From Mycobacterium rhizamassiliense (GTDB lineage: Bacteria > Actinomycetota > Actinomycetes > Mycobacteriales > Mycobacteriaceae): a DNA stretch of 64,000 nt. The stretch spans positions 2,900,315 through 2,964,314 of the forward strand of contig NZ_LT721901.1 of the NCBI RefSeq assembly GCF_900157375.1. Direction: 5' to 3'. The translations under genes were made by a program, and so were the position numbers. Positions 8,041-16,174 of the stretch are shown here, one piece after another; within the stretch, counting starts at the first letter, position 1; each line of letters opens with the position of its first letter. The notes below the pieces were generated by a model. It was not told where the DNA came from. It worked only from the letters and a program-made list of their open reading frames with translations, and made no database searches.

Positions 8041-8392
8041 TCCGCGCAGCGGCGGCCCGGTTGCGATGGCCGAGGACGAACTGGCCAAGTTCTTGGGGCA
8101 GGGTCCGACCGGCGCGATCTGTGTCGTTGACGCCGACGGCCAGCTGCTGGCCCTGCCGGTGCGGGTGGTCGACTTCGATACCGCCACAATCGATGTCGCC
8201 GTTGACGGGCTGAATGGCGACGCCACGCAACGCGCTGAAGTCCGGGCCTGCGTCGTGGCCGACACCTTCACCGCCTATCGGGACATTCGCGGGGTGATCT
8301 TGCAGGGAAAGGTGACCTGGCCACCCGCGCCGGATGAGGCGGCCACGCTGACCGTGAGCCGCACGCTGACGTTCTCGTTCGCCAACGCATGA
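8033..8392 (+). CDS. Short split-barrel-like protein (PNPOx-related, tentative)
   Basis: A 119-residue protein starting at a GTG that overlaps the previous stop by 8 bp; an in-frame ATG at 8066 (MAEDELAKFLG) is the alternative start. The pattern TGAICVVDADGQLLALPVRV, then DVAVD and CVVADTFTAYRDIRGVILQG, resembles a degenerate flavin split barrel: strand, substrate-facing strand, then the buried VxxxF/IRGVxxxG strand. The usual KxxxL phosphate-binding stretch is not obvious. Together with the preceding gene it may form a paired reductase under the tetR promoter. It is convergent with the DUF2889 gene. Confidence 0.6.
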   Translation: MPSPRSGGPVAMAEDELAKFLGQGPTGAICVVDADGQLLALPVRVVDFDTATIDVAVDGLNGDATQRAEVRACVVADTFTAYRDIRGVILQGKVTWPPAPDEAATLTVSRTLTFSFANA

Positions 8393-8408
8393 CTGTCCAG
8401 ATGCTGCG

Positions 8409-9428
8409 TTAGCGCACCCGGTCGATCAGCGCCTCGGCATCGGCGACGCTGCGCAGCAGATCGTTGAGGTGGGTGCAGGTACTGGTGCCGGACAATTCCC
8501 GGCGCACTCGAAAGTGCAGTTCCTGCAATGTCATTCCGGTGATTCGCGCTGCGCTGGCCACGGCCCCCGGGCATTCCTGCCAGGGCAGCACTCGCGGTGT
8601 GGCCCGCGAATCGACGATGACGCCGGTCTCGGTGTCCACGACGGCGTCCAGGGTGTACTCGTGGATGATCGTCTCCACCCCATCGGTTCGCACGTACGTA
8701 TCGCGGAACATCGCATCGATGCCGGCTCGCCCGTCGCTTTCCTTGTAGACATCGATGCGCCGTCTGCGACGCATCGCGTGGCGCGGCAATGCCGCCAGCT
8801 GGTGCCAGGCACAGGGGTCCACTGGATCGTCACCGTGATCGAGGTCGGGAGCCGCCGGGCCGGTGACGATCACGGGATCGCCCGCCTCGAACGAATTCAG
8901 CAGCAGCCCGCCGGTCGCAAAACCCGCACACTGATCCGCGACCGGCAGGTACCCCGACTTCGCGACATCGCCGAGCATGTTGGATGCCGACAGCGCATGG
9001 CCCGATATCAGCGTGGCGACGGGAACGTCGTCGAGCAGCGTGTAGCGCAGGTCGCGGGCCCGCCGCAGCTCGCGAGCCGCCTTGTCGGCCGCGGCGCGAA
9101 ACCCGCTCATCGCGGGTGCGCCCGCCAGCCCGGACATCGCCGCGACCGGTGGCGTCACCTCGACGTGGCGGACCACTCGGGCGATCAGCTCGATGGTGGC
9201 CGAGAGTGTCGCGGCGCCGAGCTCGGTCGCCGTTCCATCGGCCGCCGTCCACAGATCGCGCGCCCGCCCAGTCAGATACACCGGGTCCAGCGAACCCTCT
9301 TCGCGGGTCATGTCGATCGACGTGGTCCGGCGCGCGGACCGCGGCCGTCGCGGCGGAGTACCGGTCGTCGGCTCGTGCACGCCGTGCAGCGGATGAAGCC
9401 CGAAGGGCGGGGAGCCCAGGTCCGTCAC
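8409..9428 (-). CDS. DUF2889 family protein
   Basis: A 339-residue protein starting at GTG 9428. The C-terminal half carries the DUF2889 signature: REC-like strands, LPWQECPGAVASAARITGM and the ending GTSTCTHLNDLLRSVAD. The N-terminal third is Arg- and Thr-rich and looks disordered. No catalytic function is established for the family, but in actinobacteria it recurs in acyl-CoA catabolic clusters. It starts 10 bp after the OB-fold gene, which itself directly follows the thiolase at 9875, so it is the third gene of that operon. Confidence 0.8.
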   Translation of the reverse strand: MTDLGSPPFGLHPLHGVHEPTTGTPPRRPRSARRTTSIDMTREEGSLDPVYLTGRARDLWTAADGTATELGAATLSATIELIARVVRHVEVTPPVAAMSGLAGAPAMSGFRAAADKAARELRRARDLRYTLLDDVPVATLISGHALSASNMLGDVAKSGYLPVADQCAGFATGGLLLNSFEAGDPVIVTGPAAPDLDHGDDPVDPCAWHQLAALPRHAMRRRRRIDVYKESDGRAGIDAMFRDTYVRTDGVETIIHEYTLDAVVDTETGVIVDSRATPRVLPWQECPGAVASAARITGMTLQELHFRVRRELSGTSTCTHLNDLLRSVADAEALIDRVR

Positions 9429-9438
9429 CGGATGGACT

Positions 9439-9873
9439 CTAGCTCTCCTCGGCCGGCCGGAACGCGAAGGTCACCAGCGACTGACCGTCGGCGGTCTCCA
9501 GCGTGGTGGTGGTCGACACCAAGGGCTGGCCGATCCGCAGTTCGGCCGCGGTCGCGTCGACGATCAGCGTCTCGACCAGCACCCCCTCGGCCAACTCGAC
9601 GAAGCCCACCACGTACGGCCGGAACACCTTGGGATCCCGATTGCCCTTGTACGGTAACGGCGGCGGGAACTCTTGCGTCGTATAGGTGTAAAGCTTTCCC
9701 GTGGTAGATAATTCGATCGCCTCGATGTCGTCCTGGATATCGGGGTCGCCGTCGAAAAGCTCGGGCCGCTCGGCGGGGAACTTCACCGCACCCGACGAAC
9801 GCCTGCGCGACGCGAACAGCACCGCACGCTCGCCGTCGACCCGGAACAGTCCCTCGGTGATCAGTGTGGTCAT
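9439..9873 (-). CDS. DUF35-type OB-fold protein without zinc ribbon
   Basis: A 144-residue protein. After an N-terminal segment come OB-fold-like strands (GKLYTYTTQEFPPPLPYKG, YVVGFVELAEGVLVETLIV, LRIGQPLVSTTTTLE, VTFAFRP), the arrangement of the ACP/DUF35 proteins that pair with thiolase-fold enzymes. The CxxC...CxxC rubredoxin-like zinc ribbon normally N-terminal to the OB fold is absent: the protein has no cysteine at all. The ATG at 9873 lies one base after the TGA of the thiolase gene, so the two are translationally coupled and probably form a complex. Compare the intact zinc-ribbon homologue at 55.2 kb. Confidence 0.78.
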   Translation of the reverse strand: MTTLITEGLFRVDGERAVLFASRRRSSGAVKFPAERPELFDGDPDIQDDIEAIELSTTGKLYTYTTQEFPPPLPYKGNRDPKVFRPYVVGFVELAEGVLVETLIVDATAAELRIGQPLVSTTTTLETADGQSLVTFAFRPAEES

Positions 9874-9874
9874 C

Positions 9875-11062
9875 TCAGGCCACCTCGATGACCATTGCGG
9901 CGCCCATACCGCCGCCGGCGCACATGGACAGCACGCCGATACCTCCGCCGCGCCTGCGCAATTCATAGATCGCCGAGGTGACCATGCGGGCGCCGGTCGC
10001 GGCGATCGGGTGGCCCAGGCTGATGCCCGAGCCGTAGACGTTGACGATCTCCTCATCGAGCCCGAGCTCGCGGGCACACGCGACTGCCTGAGCGGCGAAT
10101 GCCTCGTTGATCTCGAACAGCGCGACGTCCTTGAGCTTGCGGCCCGCCAACTCGAGCGCCTTGGGGATGGCCTTGATCGGCCCACTGCCGGTCCGCGTCG
10201 GGTCCAGTCCGACCTGCGTCCAGGACAGCACGCTTGCCAGCACGTCTTGCTGGGTGTCGGGGCTGGCCAGGGCCACGACCGCCGCGGCATCGTTGATGCC
10301 GGAGGAGTTTCCTGCCGTCACGGTGAAGCCTTCGATCTCGGGGTGCAGCACTTTCAGCCCGGCAAGCGACTCCATCGAACTGCCGCGCCGTGGATGCTCG
10401 TCCTCGGCGAATGTGATCGTGCTGCCGTCGGGCTGCGGCACCTGGATCGGCACGATCTCTTCAACGAATGAGCCGGCATCGATAGCCTTCACCGCGCGCT
10501 GATGGCTGCGTAACGCCCACTCGTCCTGATCTTCGCGGGTGATCCCGTACTGCACGTTGCAGTTGTGAGCGACGGTGATGGACATGTCCATGGCCGGCGC
10601 TTCCGCGGTCGGCGGATGCGACTCCGGGAACCACTGCTCGTAGTCCTCGGGCGACTTGCCCGTGGTGAAGAGCTTGCGCTTCTGCATGATTGGGCCGGTC
10701 GACAGCGACTCCATACCTCCGGCCAGGATGGCGCGGCTCATCCCGGACGCGATCTGACCGGCGCCCACGGCGATGGCCGAGAGGCTCGATGCGCACTGGC
10801 GGTTCACGGCGAGCCCGGGAACGTCGAGCAGGCCAAGGGCCACCGCGACGTAGCGGGCGCTGTCGCCGCCGCCCTGCATGCTCTCGGCCAGCACCAGGTC
10901 GTCGAACTCCGCCGCGTCAAGGCCAGAGCGATCCACGACGGCCCGTACGACGGGCTTGGCGAGCTCGATCGCGGGCATATTGGCCAACGTGCCCTTGCGA
11001 GCCGTTCCGATCGGCGTGCGGGCAGCGGCCACGATGGCTGCGCGCGAGGTGGTCTTGGCCAT
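9875..11062 (-). CDS. Acetyl-CoA acetyltransferase (thiolase, FadA-like)
   Basis: A complete 395-residue degradative thiolase that would cleave 3-ketoacyl-CoA with CoA. All catalytic elements are visible: nucleophile loop NRQCASSLSA (Cys about 90), NEAFAAQ (about 319), GHPIAATGARM (His about 351) and the C-terminal CAGGGMGAA cysteine (about 381). CAGGGAGACAG precedes the ATG, and a TATAGA hexamer on the minus strand (11113-11118) is a good -10 with a leader of roughly 45 bases. First gene of a thiolase-OB-fold-DUF2889 operon, divergent from the MaoC gene. Confidence 0.93.
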   Translation of the reverse strand: MAKTTSRAAIVAAARTPIGTARKGTLANMPAIELAKPVVRAVVDRSGLDAAEFDDLVLAESMQGGGDSARYVAVALGLLDVPGLAVNRQCASSLSAIAVGAGQIASGMSRAILAGGMESLSTGPIMQKRKLFTTGKSPEDYEQWFPESHPPTAEAPAMDMSITVAHNCNVQYGITREDQDEWALRSHQRAVKAIDAGSFVEEIVPIQVPQPDGSTITFAEDEHPRRGSSMESLAGLKVLHPEIEGFTVTAGNSSGINDAAAVVALASPDTQQDVLASVLSWTQVGLDPTRTGSGPIKAIPKALELAGRKLKDVALFEINEAFAAQAVACARELGLDEEIVNVYGSGISLGHPIAATGARMVTSAIYELRRRGGGIGVLSMCAGGGMGAAMVIEVA

Positions 11063-11112
11063 CTGTCTCCCTGATCGTCGTAGCGGGCTGGTTGCCCGGC
11101 GAGTGTGGTCAG

Positions 11113-11136
11113 TCTATACCGTTAAATAGATAGCGA
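11113..11136. promoter_or_regulatory. AT-rich divergent promoter with TAGATAGCGA element
   Basis: The gap between the thiolase and MaoC genes holds an AT-rich block: TCTATA (minus-strand -10 TATAGA) followed by TAGATAGCGA (11127-11136). A 9-of-10 match, TATATAGCGA, sits at 2673-2682 in the other thiolase/plus-strand divergent gap, again downstream of CTATA. A shared regulator site is possible; shared promoter composition is the simpler explanation. Confidence 0.3.
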
Positions 11137-11167
11137 TATGCCCAGTGGCAGACGACGGGAGCAGCCG

Positions 11168-11626
11168 GTGAAAGTGATCAAGTCCGCGGACGACGCGGTG
11201 GCGACGATCGGCCAGGAACTCGGGGTCAGCCGGTGGGTAGACATCGACCAGGGCCGGATCGACGCGTTCGCCGACGTGACGATGGATCATCAGTGGATCC
11301 ACGTCGACGTCGAGAAGGCCAAGGCCGAAAGCCCTTACGGCGCAACGATCGCGCACGGGTTCCTCACGCTCTCACTCATCCCCGGTGTCAGCAAGGATAA
11401 TTACCGCGTCGAGAATGCCAAGATGGGCATCAATTACGGCTTGAACAAGGTGCGGTTCCTGTCCGCGGTCACCGCGGGCAGCCGCATCCGGGTCCGGTCC
11501 GAGCTCGCCGACGCCGCCAAGGTCGCCGACGACACGGTGAACCTGACCGTGCGTCACACCGTGGAAATCGACGGCGTCGACAAACCCGCTGCGGTCGCCG
11601 AGCTGATCGCGCGGTTCGTCTGGTGA
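11168..11626 (+). CDS. MaoC-type enoyl-CoA hydratase
   Basis: A single-hotdog MaoC dehydratase of about 152 residues. The hydratase-2 motif is clear: FADVTMDHQWIHVD (Asp and His of the catalytic dyad) followed by SPYGATIAHGFLTLSL. It would hydrate a trans-2-enoyl-CoA. The GTG at 11168 is preferred because it has GGGAG upstream and gives the family's usual MKVI... start; an in-frame ATG at 11138 is the alternative. It overlaps the thiolase-fold gene by 4 bp. This MaoC-plus-Ltp arrangement parallels ChsH1 and Ltp2 in cholesterol side-chain degradation. Confidence 0.88.
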   Translation: MKVIKSADDAVATIGQELGVSRWVDIDQGRIDAFADVTMDHQWIHVDVEKAKAESPYGATIAHGFLTLSLIPGVSKDNYRVENAKMGINYGLNKVRFLSAVTAGSRIRVRSELADAAKVADDTVNLTVRHTVEIDGVDKPAAVAELIARFVW

Positions 11627-12816
11627 CCGGTGGTCCGTTCGACGGCAAGGCTGTGCTGACGGGAGCGGGCAAGTCGCAGGTCGGCCGCAGGCTCGGGCGG
11701 ACCGGGCTTGACCTCACACTCGAGGCGGTGCAGCGGGCGATCGAGGACGCCGGGCTGAGCGTCGATGATGTCGACGGGATCGCGAGTTACCCCGGACCGG
11801 GTGTGCCGGACGCCGGATTCTCCGGAGCGACCGTCCAGGAGGTCCGCAACGCACTCGGACTGCGTTCCCGCTGGTACATCTCGGCGATGGAGACCGCGGG
11901 GCAGATCGGCCCGGTGATCGAGGCGTGCATGGCGGTCAGTCTTGGGCTGGCCAACCACGTCGTGGTCTACCGGTCGGTATGGGAATCCACCGCCGCGCAA
12001 CAGGCCGGCGGCGGTCGGGCCTCGGTCCTCTTCGGCGGCGGCGCGCTGCCCCCGCACCTGGAGTGGACGGCGCCCTTTGGCGCATTGTCCGCGGCGAACT
12101 GGCTGGCGATGCCCGCCCAGCGCTACATGCACGACTTCGGCCTGACCCGCGAGCACCTCGGCCGCATCGCGATCAACGCACGCACCAACGCCGGACTCAA
12201 TCCAGACGCGGTCTATCGCGAACCGATGACGATGGACGACTACCTCGGCGCGCGGATGATCTCCGAGCCGCTGTGCCTCTATGACTGCGATGTGCCCTGC
12301 GACGGCGCCACCGCCGTGATCGTGTCCCGCCGTGACGCCGCCAACGGCCTACCGCGGCAACCACTTACGGTGGAGTCCGTCGGGCCCGGGATGTTCGAGC
12401 GGGCGACCTGGGATCAGCGCAGCGACATCACCACGATGGCCGCCCACGATTCGGCCGCCACGCTCTGGGAGCACACCACGCTGACTCCCGCCGACGTCGA
12501 TATGGCCCAGCTCTATGACGGCTTCTCCTTCCTGACCGTGATGTGGCTGGAAGCGATGGGCTTCTGCGAGCACGGCAAGGTCGGCGAATTCGTTGACGAC
12601 GGTTCGCGTATCGCTCTGGACGGTGCGCTGCCGATCAACACCAGCGGCGGTCAACTCTCCGGCGGCCGACTGCACGGCATGGGCTTCCTGCACGAGGCAT
12701 GTGTGCAGTTGTGGGGCGAGGGCGGCGATCGGCAGGCGCCCCGCACCCCCGAAGTGGTGGCCGTCGGTGTGGGCGGCGGACCGGTGGCCGGATCGATGCT
12801 GTTGAGTAGCCGGTAA
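11623..12816 (+). CDS. Ltp2-like thiolase-fold protein, probable retro-aldolase
   Basis: A 397-residue thiolase-superfamily protein lacking thiolase catalysis: the nucleophile loop reads ISAMETAGQIG (about 86-96, no cysteine) and there is no GHP loop (GGQLSGGRLHGMG). It keeps a tyrosine in LYDGF (about 297-301), a motif shared with two other Cys-less members in this window. Ltp2-type proteins use tyrosines to cleave beta-hydroxyacyl-CoA by retro-aldol reaction, in complex with a DUF35/hydratase partner. The gene starts on a GTG overlapping the MaoC stop, so hydration then aldol cleavage is a reasonable reading. Function is inferred. Confidence 0.82.
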   Translation: MTGGPFDGKAVLTGAGKSQVGRRLGRTGLDLTLEAVQRAIEDAGLSVDDVDGIASYPGPGVPDAGFSGATVQEVRNALGLRSRWYISAMETAGQIGPVIEACMAVSLGLANHVVVYRSVWESTAAQQAGGGRASVLFGGGALPPHLEWTAPFGALSAANWLAMPAQRYMHDFGLTREHLGRIAINARTNAGLNPDAVYREPMTMDDYLGARMISEPLCLYDCDVPCDGATAVIVSRRDAANGLPRQPLTVESVGPGMFERATWDQRSDITTMAAHDSAATLWEHTTLTPADVDMAQLYDGFSFLTVMWLEAMGFCEHGKVGEFVDDGSRIALDGALPINTSGGQLSGGRLHGMGFLHEACVQLWGEGGDRQAPRTPEVVAVGVGGGPVAGSMLLSSR

Positions 12817-12843
12817 CTCATGACGATGGCCGAAGGCGGTGAC

Positions 12844-14394
12844 ATGACGCTCGGTGACATCGTGACCGACAACGCGGTCCGCTTTCCCGACGTCGTCGCC
12901 TACCGGCACGGCCACCGCACCATCACCCACGCACAGCTACGCGACCGGGCAGTCCGACTGGTGTCGGCGATGGCCGCGGCCGGGGTGAAACGACAGGACC
13001 GCATCGCGGTGTTGAGCCGCAACAGCATCGAGTTCGGCGAGCTGAACGCTGCCACCCAACTCAGCGGAATCATCATGGCCACCATCAACTTCCGGCTCTC
13101 GCCAACGGAGATGGACGATGCGCTACACCGCGTCGCCCCGTCGATCGTGTTCTGCGCCGACGAGTTCCTACCGGTGATGGCCGATCTCGTAGCGGCCATG
13201 CCGTCGGGGCCGATGCTGGTGGCCATCGGGGGAGACACCCCGCCGGGGATCACCGACTACGAGCAATTCCTCGAAGCCGGCCTTGGAACTGACCCTAGCG
13301 GCGAGCCCGAGTTTGTCGCCCGTCCCGACGACATCGCGTACCTGCTGTTCACCAGCGGCACGACCGGCGCGTCCAAATGCTGCATCCTCGGGCAGCGGGA
13401 AATGCGCCGCGTCGTGTTCACGATGAACAACGAGATGCGTTGCGGCAGCGCTGATCGCGGGCTGATCAACATGCCGGTCTTCCATGTCGGTGCGCTCGCG
13501 ATCGTCGGCGGACTGCATGCTCGCGGCGGGACCGTGGTGCTACAGCAACAGTTCGACCCGGCCGATGCTGTGCGGCTGATCGCCAGCGAGCGGATCACAG
13601 TGCTGCACCTGGCGCCCGTCATGCTCAGGGCACTGCTCGATGAGGCGAGTGATCGCGTGGTGGTGGAATCGGTTCGCACCGTGGTCTATTCGGCCGCGCC
13701 GATGACCACGGCCATCCTGCGGCGGGCGCTAACCGTGCTGCCGGACGCGGGTTTCCTCAACCTTTACGGGCAGACGGAAGTCATTGTCTCTGGACTGCCC
13801 CGCGAACTGCACGCCCTCGACGAACCCAACGCCGCCGAGCGGCTGAGCTCGGTTGGCTTCCCTTTTCCCGACACACGGGTACGTGTGGTCGATGCGGACG
13901 GCGGCGTCCTGCCCATCGGGCAGGCCGGTGAGATCGTCGTGCAGTCCGACTCGATGTTCCGCGGCTACTGGGAGGACGAGGCGGCTACGCAGGCGACGCT
14001 GCGGGACGGGTGGTGTCGCACCGGCGACATGGGTCGACTGGACGGGCGCGGGCTGCTCTATCTGATGGACCGCAAGAAGGACGTGATCATCAGCGGCGGG
14101 GAGAACATTTATTCGCCTGAGGTCGAGGATGCGGTCAGCGCGGTTGACGGAGTGGCCGCCTGCGCTGTCGTCGGGGTGCCCGATGACAGATGGGGCGAGG
14201 CGGTCTGCGCCGTTGTGGTGGCGCGCAGCGGTGCCTCGCCGACGCTCGAGACGGTGCAAGAGGGCGTCCGGCAACGGCTCGCGCGCTACAAGGTGCCCCG
14301 TCGACTGGTGCTGGTCACCGATCTGCCCGTGCTGGCCAGCGGCAAGGTGGACAAGAAGCGACTGCGCGCCGACCTGCAGGCGACTGCCGGCTGA
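12844..14394 (+). CDS. Acyl-CoA synthetase (FadD-like)
   Basis: An AMP-forming ligase of about 516 residues. The P-loop TSGTTGASKC, the YGQTE motif, the CRTGDMGRLDG and DRKKDVIISGGENIY stretches and the catalytic lysine in ASGKVDKKRLR are all present. The start at 12844 (MTLGDIV) has GAAGGCGGTGAC upstream and matches the start of the paralogue at 51.8 kb (MLIGDIA); an in-frame ATG at 12820, 3 bp after the preceding stop, is possible. Last gene of the MaoC-Ltp-ligase operon; convergent with the tandem TetR gene. Confidence 0.92.
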   Translation: MTLGDIVTDNAVRFPDVVAYRHGHRTITHAQLRDRAVRLVSAMAAAGVKRQDRIAVLSRNSIEFGELNAATQLSGIIMATINFRLSPTEMDDALHRVAPSIVFCADEFLPVMADLVAAMPSGPMLVAIGGDTPPGITDYEQFLEAGLGTDPSGEPEFVARPDDIAYLLFTSGTTGASKCCILGQREMRRVVFTMNNEMRCGSADRGLINMPVFHVGALAIVGGLHARGGTVVLQQQFDPADAVRLIASERITVLHLAPVMLRALLDEASDRVVVESVRTVVYSAAPMTTAILRRALTVLPDAGFLNLYGQTEVIVSGLPRELHALDEPNAAERLSSVGFPFPDTRVRVVDADGGVLPIGQAGEIVVQSDSMFRGYWEDEAATQATLRDGWCRTGDMGRLDGRGLLYLMDRKKDVIISGGENIYSPEVEDAVSAVDGVAACAVVGVPDDRWGEAVCAVVVARSGASPTLETVQEGVRQRLARYKVPRRLVLVTDLPVLASGKVDKKRLRADLQATAG

Positions 14395-14404
14395 GTTCCC
14401 ATGC

Positions 14405-15742
14405 TCACGTCGTACGCAGCAGCGAACGGCGCAACAACTTGACCATCAACTCAGCGGCCCTCTCGTCGCTGTCCGGGCCGCTTGCCCCGGTCGGCTCGGA
14501 CATCCGGCCCAGGACCGCCACAAACACCGCGCCCGCCACATCCGCGTCGACGCCGGCCGGCAGGTCGACAGTGGACAGGAGCGCAGCAACCGCGTGGAAA
14601 ATCGCGCCGATGCCGTGGTCGACATCGGCGTCGGAGAGCAGTTCTGCGACCGTGCCGTCGAACCACGCCCGGATCACGCCGCGGTAGGTGCGATGAAATT
14701 GGACGTAGCCGAGCATCCACTCGGTCAGCGAATCCGGGGCCATCGCGGGCAGGGTGGCGGCGTGCTCCTCGATCTCGGCGACCGCGCGGCGGGTCAGTTC
14801 GGCCAAGATCTTGTCCTTGGTGCTGAAGTACCGGTACAAGGTCGCGCGGCTGATATCGGCGGCGGCCGCGATGTCCTCCATGCCGACGGCGTAGTAGCCG
14901 CGCTCGGCGAACAACGCCGAGCTGACCGACAGCACGTCCTGCGGGATCGGTGAGCCCGATGTCTCGGTGGCCGCCGGTGGTGTTGCCGCGGCACTGTCCG
15001 TGGTGTCGGGCGGGGTTCGCGCGCGCCCATTTGTGAACTGCGGTGTTACCGCCTGCAGCACGTCAGTCGGGGTCTCGGGAAACAGCATCAGCTGCAGCGC
15101 AACGGTCAACGACGATGTCAAGGTCGCGCGAGTGGGCAACGGGAACATGGCCCGGTACCGGTAGAGGTGAACCATGTGGGGGATCCGCCCGAGTGCTGCG
15201 GCCGCATCCTCAGCGTCGAGATCGCGCAGGCGCATCCGCCGCAGCCGATCGGTGACCGTCTGATGGAACTGGTTGGCGGCCGAGCTGGCATCGATGACGG
15301 CCAACCCGGTGGCCGTGCCGATGCCGGGAAACTCGGCGAACACCGCGGCGTGGGCGTCGTAGATGTCCGCCCATTCGACGAGCCAGCGGTGCAGCGCGTT
15401 CATTCCGTCGACCGTCGGGCCGAGTCCGCTGAGGTGTTCGCTGTGGCCGAGCACATCGCGCTCGGCAAATGCACTCAATTCGCGGAAGATCTCCTCCTTG
15501 CCCGCGAAGTATTGATAGACGGTGGCACGGGAGGCGCGGGCCGCCTTGGCGATGGCATCAAGCGAGGTAGCGTGAAATCCGTTGGCCAGGAACATCTTCG
15601 CGGCGCACCCAAGTATGCGGTCGCGCGTATGCAGGCCGCGGCGCCCCACGCCGGCATTGGCGGCGGGGGCATAGCCGGAGCGCCGCAACTTGTCGGGAGT
15701 GCGGGCCATGGGAGAAGTATCCCGCGCCGACTCCGTCGTCAT
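14405..15742 (-). CDS. Tandem TetR regulator (two TetR domains in one chain)
   Basis: A 445-residue protein, about twice the usual TetR length. The first helix-turn-helix lies at about 40-85 (LDAIAKAARASRATVYQYFAG) followed by a TetR C-terminal region to about 230. A Pro/Thr/Ala-rich linker (about 235-266) leads to a second complete unit, with helix-turn-helix at about 268-316 (EDIAAAADISRATLYRYFST) and its own ligand domain. The chain would be a pseudo-dimer with two different half-site readers. The ATG at 15742 overlaps the stop of the small upstream gene (ATGA). An internal ATG at 15709 is the alternative start. No frameshift or stop separates the units. Confidence 0.88.
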   Translation of the reverse strand: MTTESARDTSPMARTPDKLRRSGYAPAANAGVGRRGLHTRDRILGCAAKMFLANGFHATSLDAIAKAARASRATVYQYFAGKEEIFRELSAFAERDVLGHSEHLSGLGPTVDGMNALHRWLVEWADIYDAHAAVFAEFPGIGTATGLAVIDASSAANQFHQTVTDRLRRMRLRDLDAEDAAAALGRIPHMVHLYRYRAMFPLPTRATLTSSLTVALQLMLFPETPTDVLQAVTPQFTNGRARTPPDTTDSAAATPPAATETSGSPIPQDVLSVSSALFAERGYYAVGMEDIAAAADISRATLYRYFSTKDKILAELTRRAVAEIEEHAATLPAMAPDSLTEWMLGYVQFHRTYRGVIRAWFDGTVAELLSDADVDHGIGAIFHAVAALLSTVDLPAGVDADVAGAVFVAVLGRMSEPTGASGPDSDERAAELMVKLLRRSLLRTT

Positions 15743-16053
15743 CGGGTCGCCGGGGCTCCGGGCAGGTTGCGCTTGGCCTTGCCGGGATAGCCGAAGAACT
15801 TCTCGAAGTTGGCGTCGTTGATGGGCTGCGCGCTGTTGCGGACAGCCGCCGACCGTAGCGCATCGAGGCGGCCCTGGGCTTTTTCGAGCTCCTCGCCCGG
15901 CCCGGATTGCCTTAGGCGTTGCACCTCCCGCGCGGCCGCGGCGATCTCGATGCGAAGCCGTTCACCCGCTTCCCCGAAGGTCAACAGGTCGTGGTCGTCT
16001 TCGTCGACCTTGTCCCGGCCTGCGTCGTCGGCGGGTCGGTCCGTGGATTCCAT
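15739..16053 (-). CDS. Small coiled-coil protein, paralogue of 35012-35284
   Basis: A 104-residue charged protein. After an acidic N-terminus, DLLTFGEAGERLRIEIAAAA begins a long helix (about 24-65) with heptad-like spacing, and the tail ends KFFGYPGKAKRNLPG. The same DLLTxxEAxxRLxxEIA pattern occurs in the protein at 35.0 kb, so I place them in one unnamed family. GAGAGGCGCGAC precedes the ATG at 16053. It is coupled by ATGA overlap to the tandem TetR gene and divergent from an amidohydrolase; the homologue also lies beside an amidohydrolase gene. Function unknown. Confidence 0.72.
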   Translation of the reverse strand: MESTDRPADDAGRDKVDEDDHDLLTFGEAGERLRIEIAAAAREVQRLRQSGPGEELEKAQGRLDALRSAAVRNSAQPINDANFEKFFGYPGKAKRNLPGAPATR

Positions 16054-16112
16054 GTCGCGCCTCTCAACTGCTGGACGAATGTGGCGTACGTCATATAGTC
16101 TGTGAGACGAAC

Positions 16113-16142
16113 CGTCAGAAAACAAGACGGCACGTCAGAAAA
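16113..16142. promoter_or_regulatory. 20-bp-spaced direct repeats upstream of the amidohydrolase
   Basis: CGTCAGAAAA occurs at 16113-16122 and again at 16133-16142, exactly 20 bp (about two helical turns) apart, between the small-protein gene and the amidohydrolase gene. TATAGT at 16094-16099 and the short repeat GTCT-GTG-AGAC (16098-16108) lie just upstream. Direct repeats on one helix face suggest an activator or cooperative repressor site. Confidence 0.35.
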
Positions 16143-16174
16143 GTGCGACAGATCGCCAGATGCGAAGGAGCATC

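Noticed and set aside
14405..15742. Two adjacent tetR genes merged by a sequencing error.
   Set aside because: The frame is open without interruption through a plausible Pro/Thr/Ala linker and there is no start codon with ribosome-binding site at the beginning of the second unit; kept as one gene, with the error noted as a refuting possibility.
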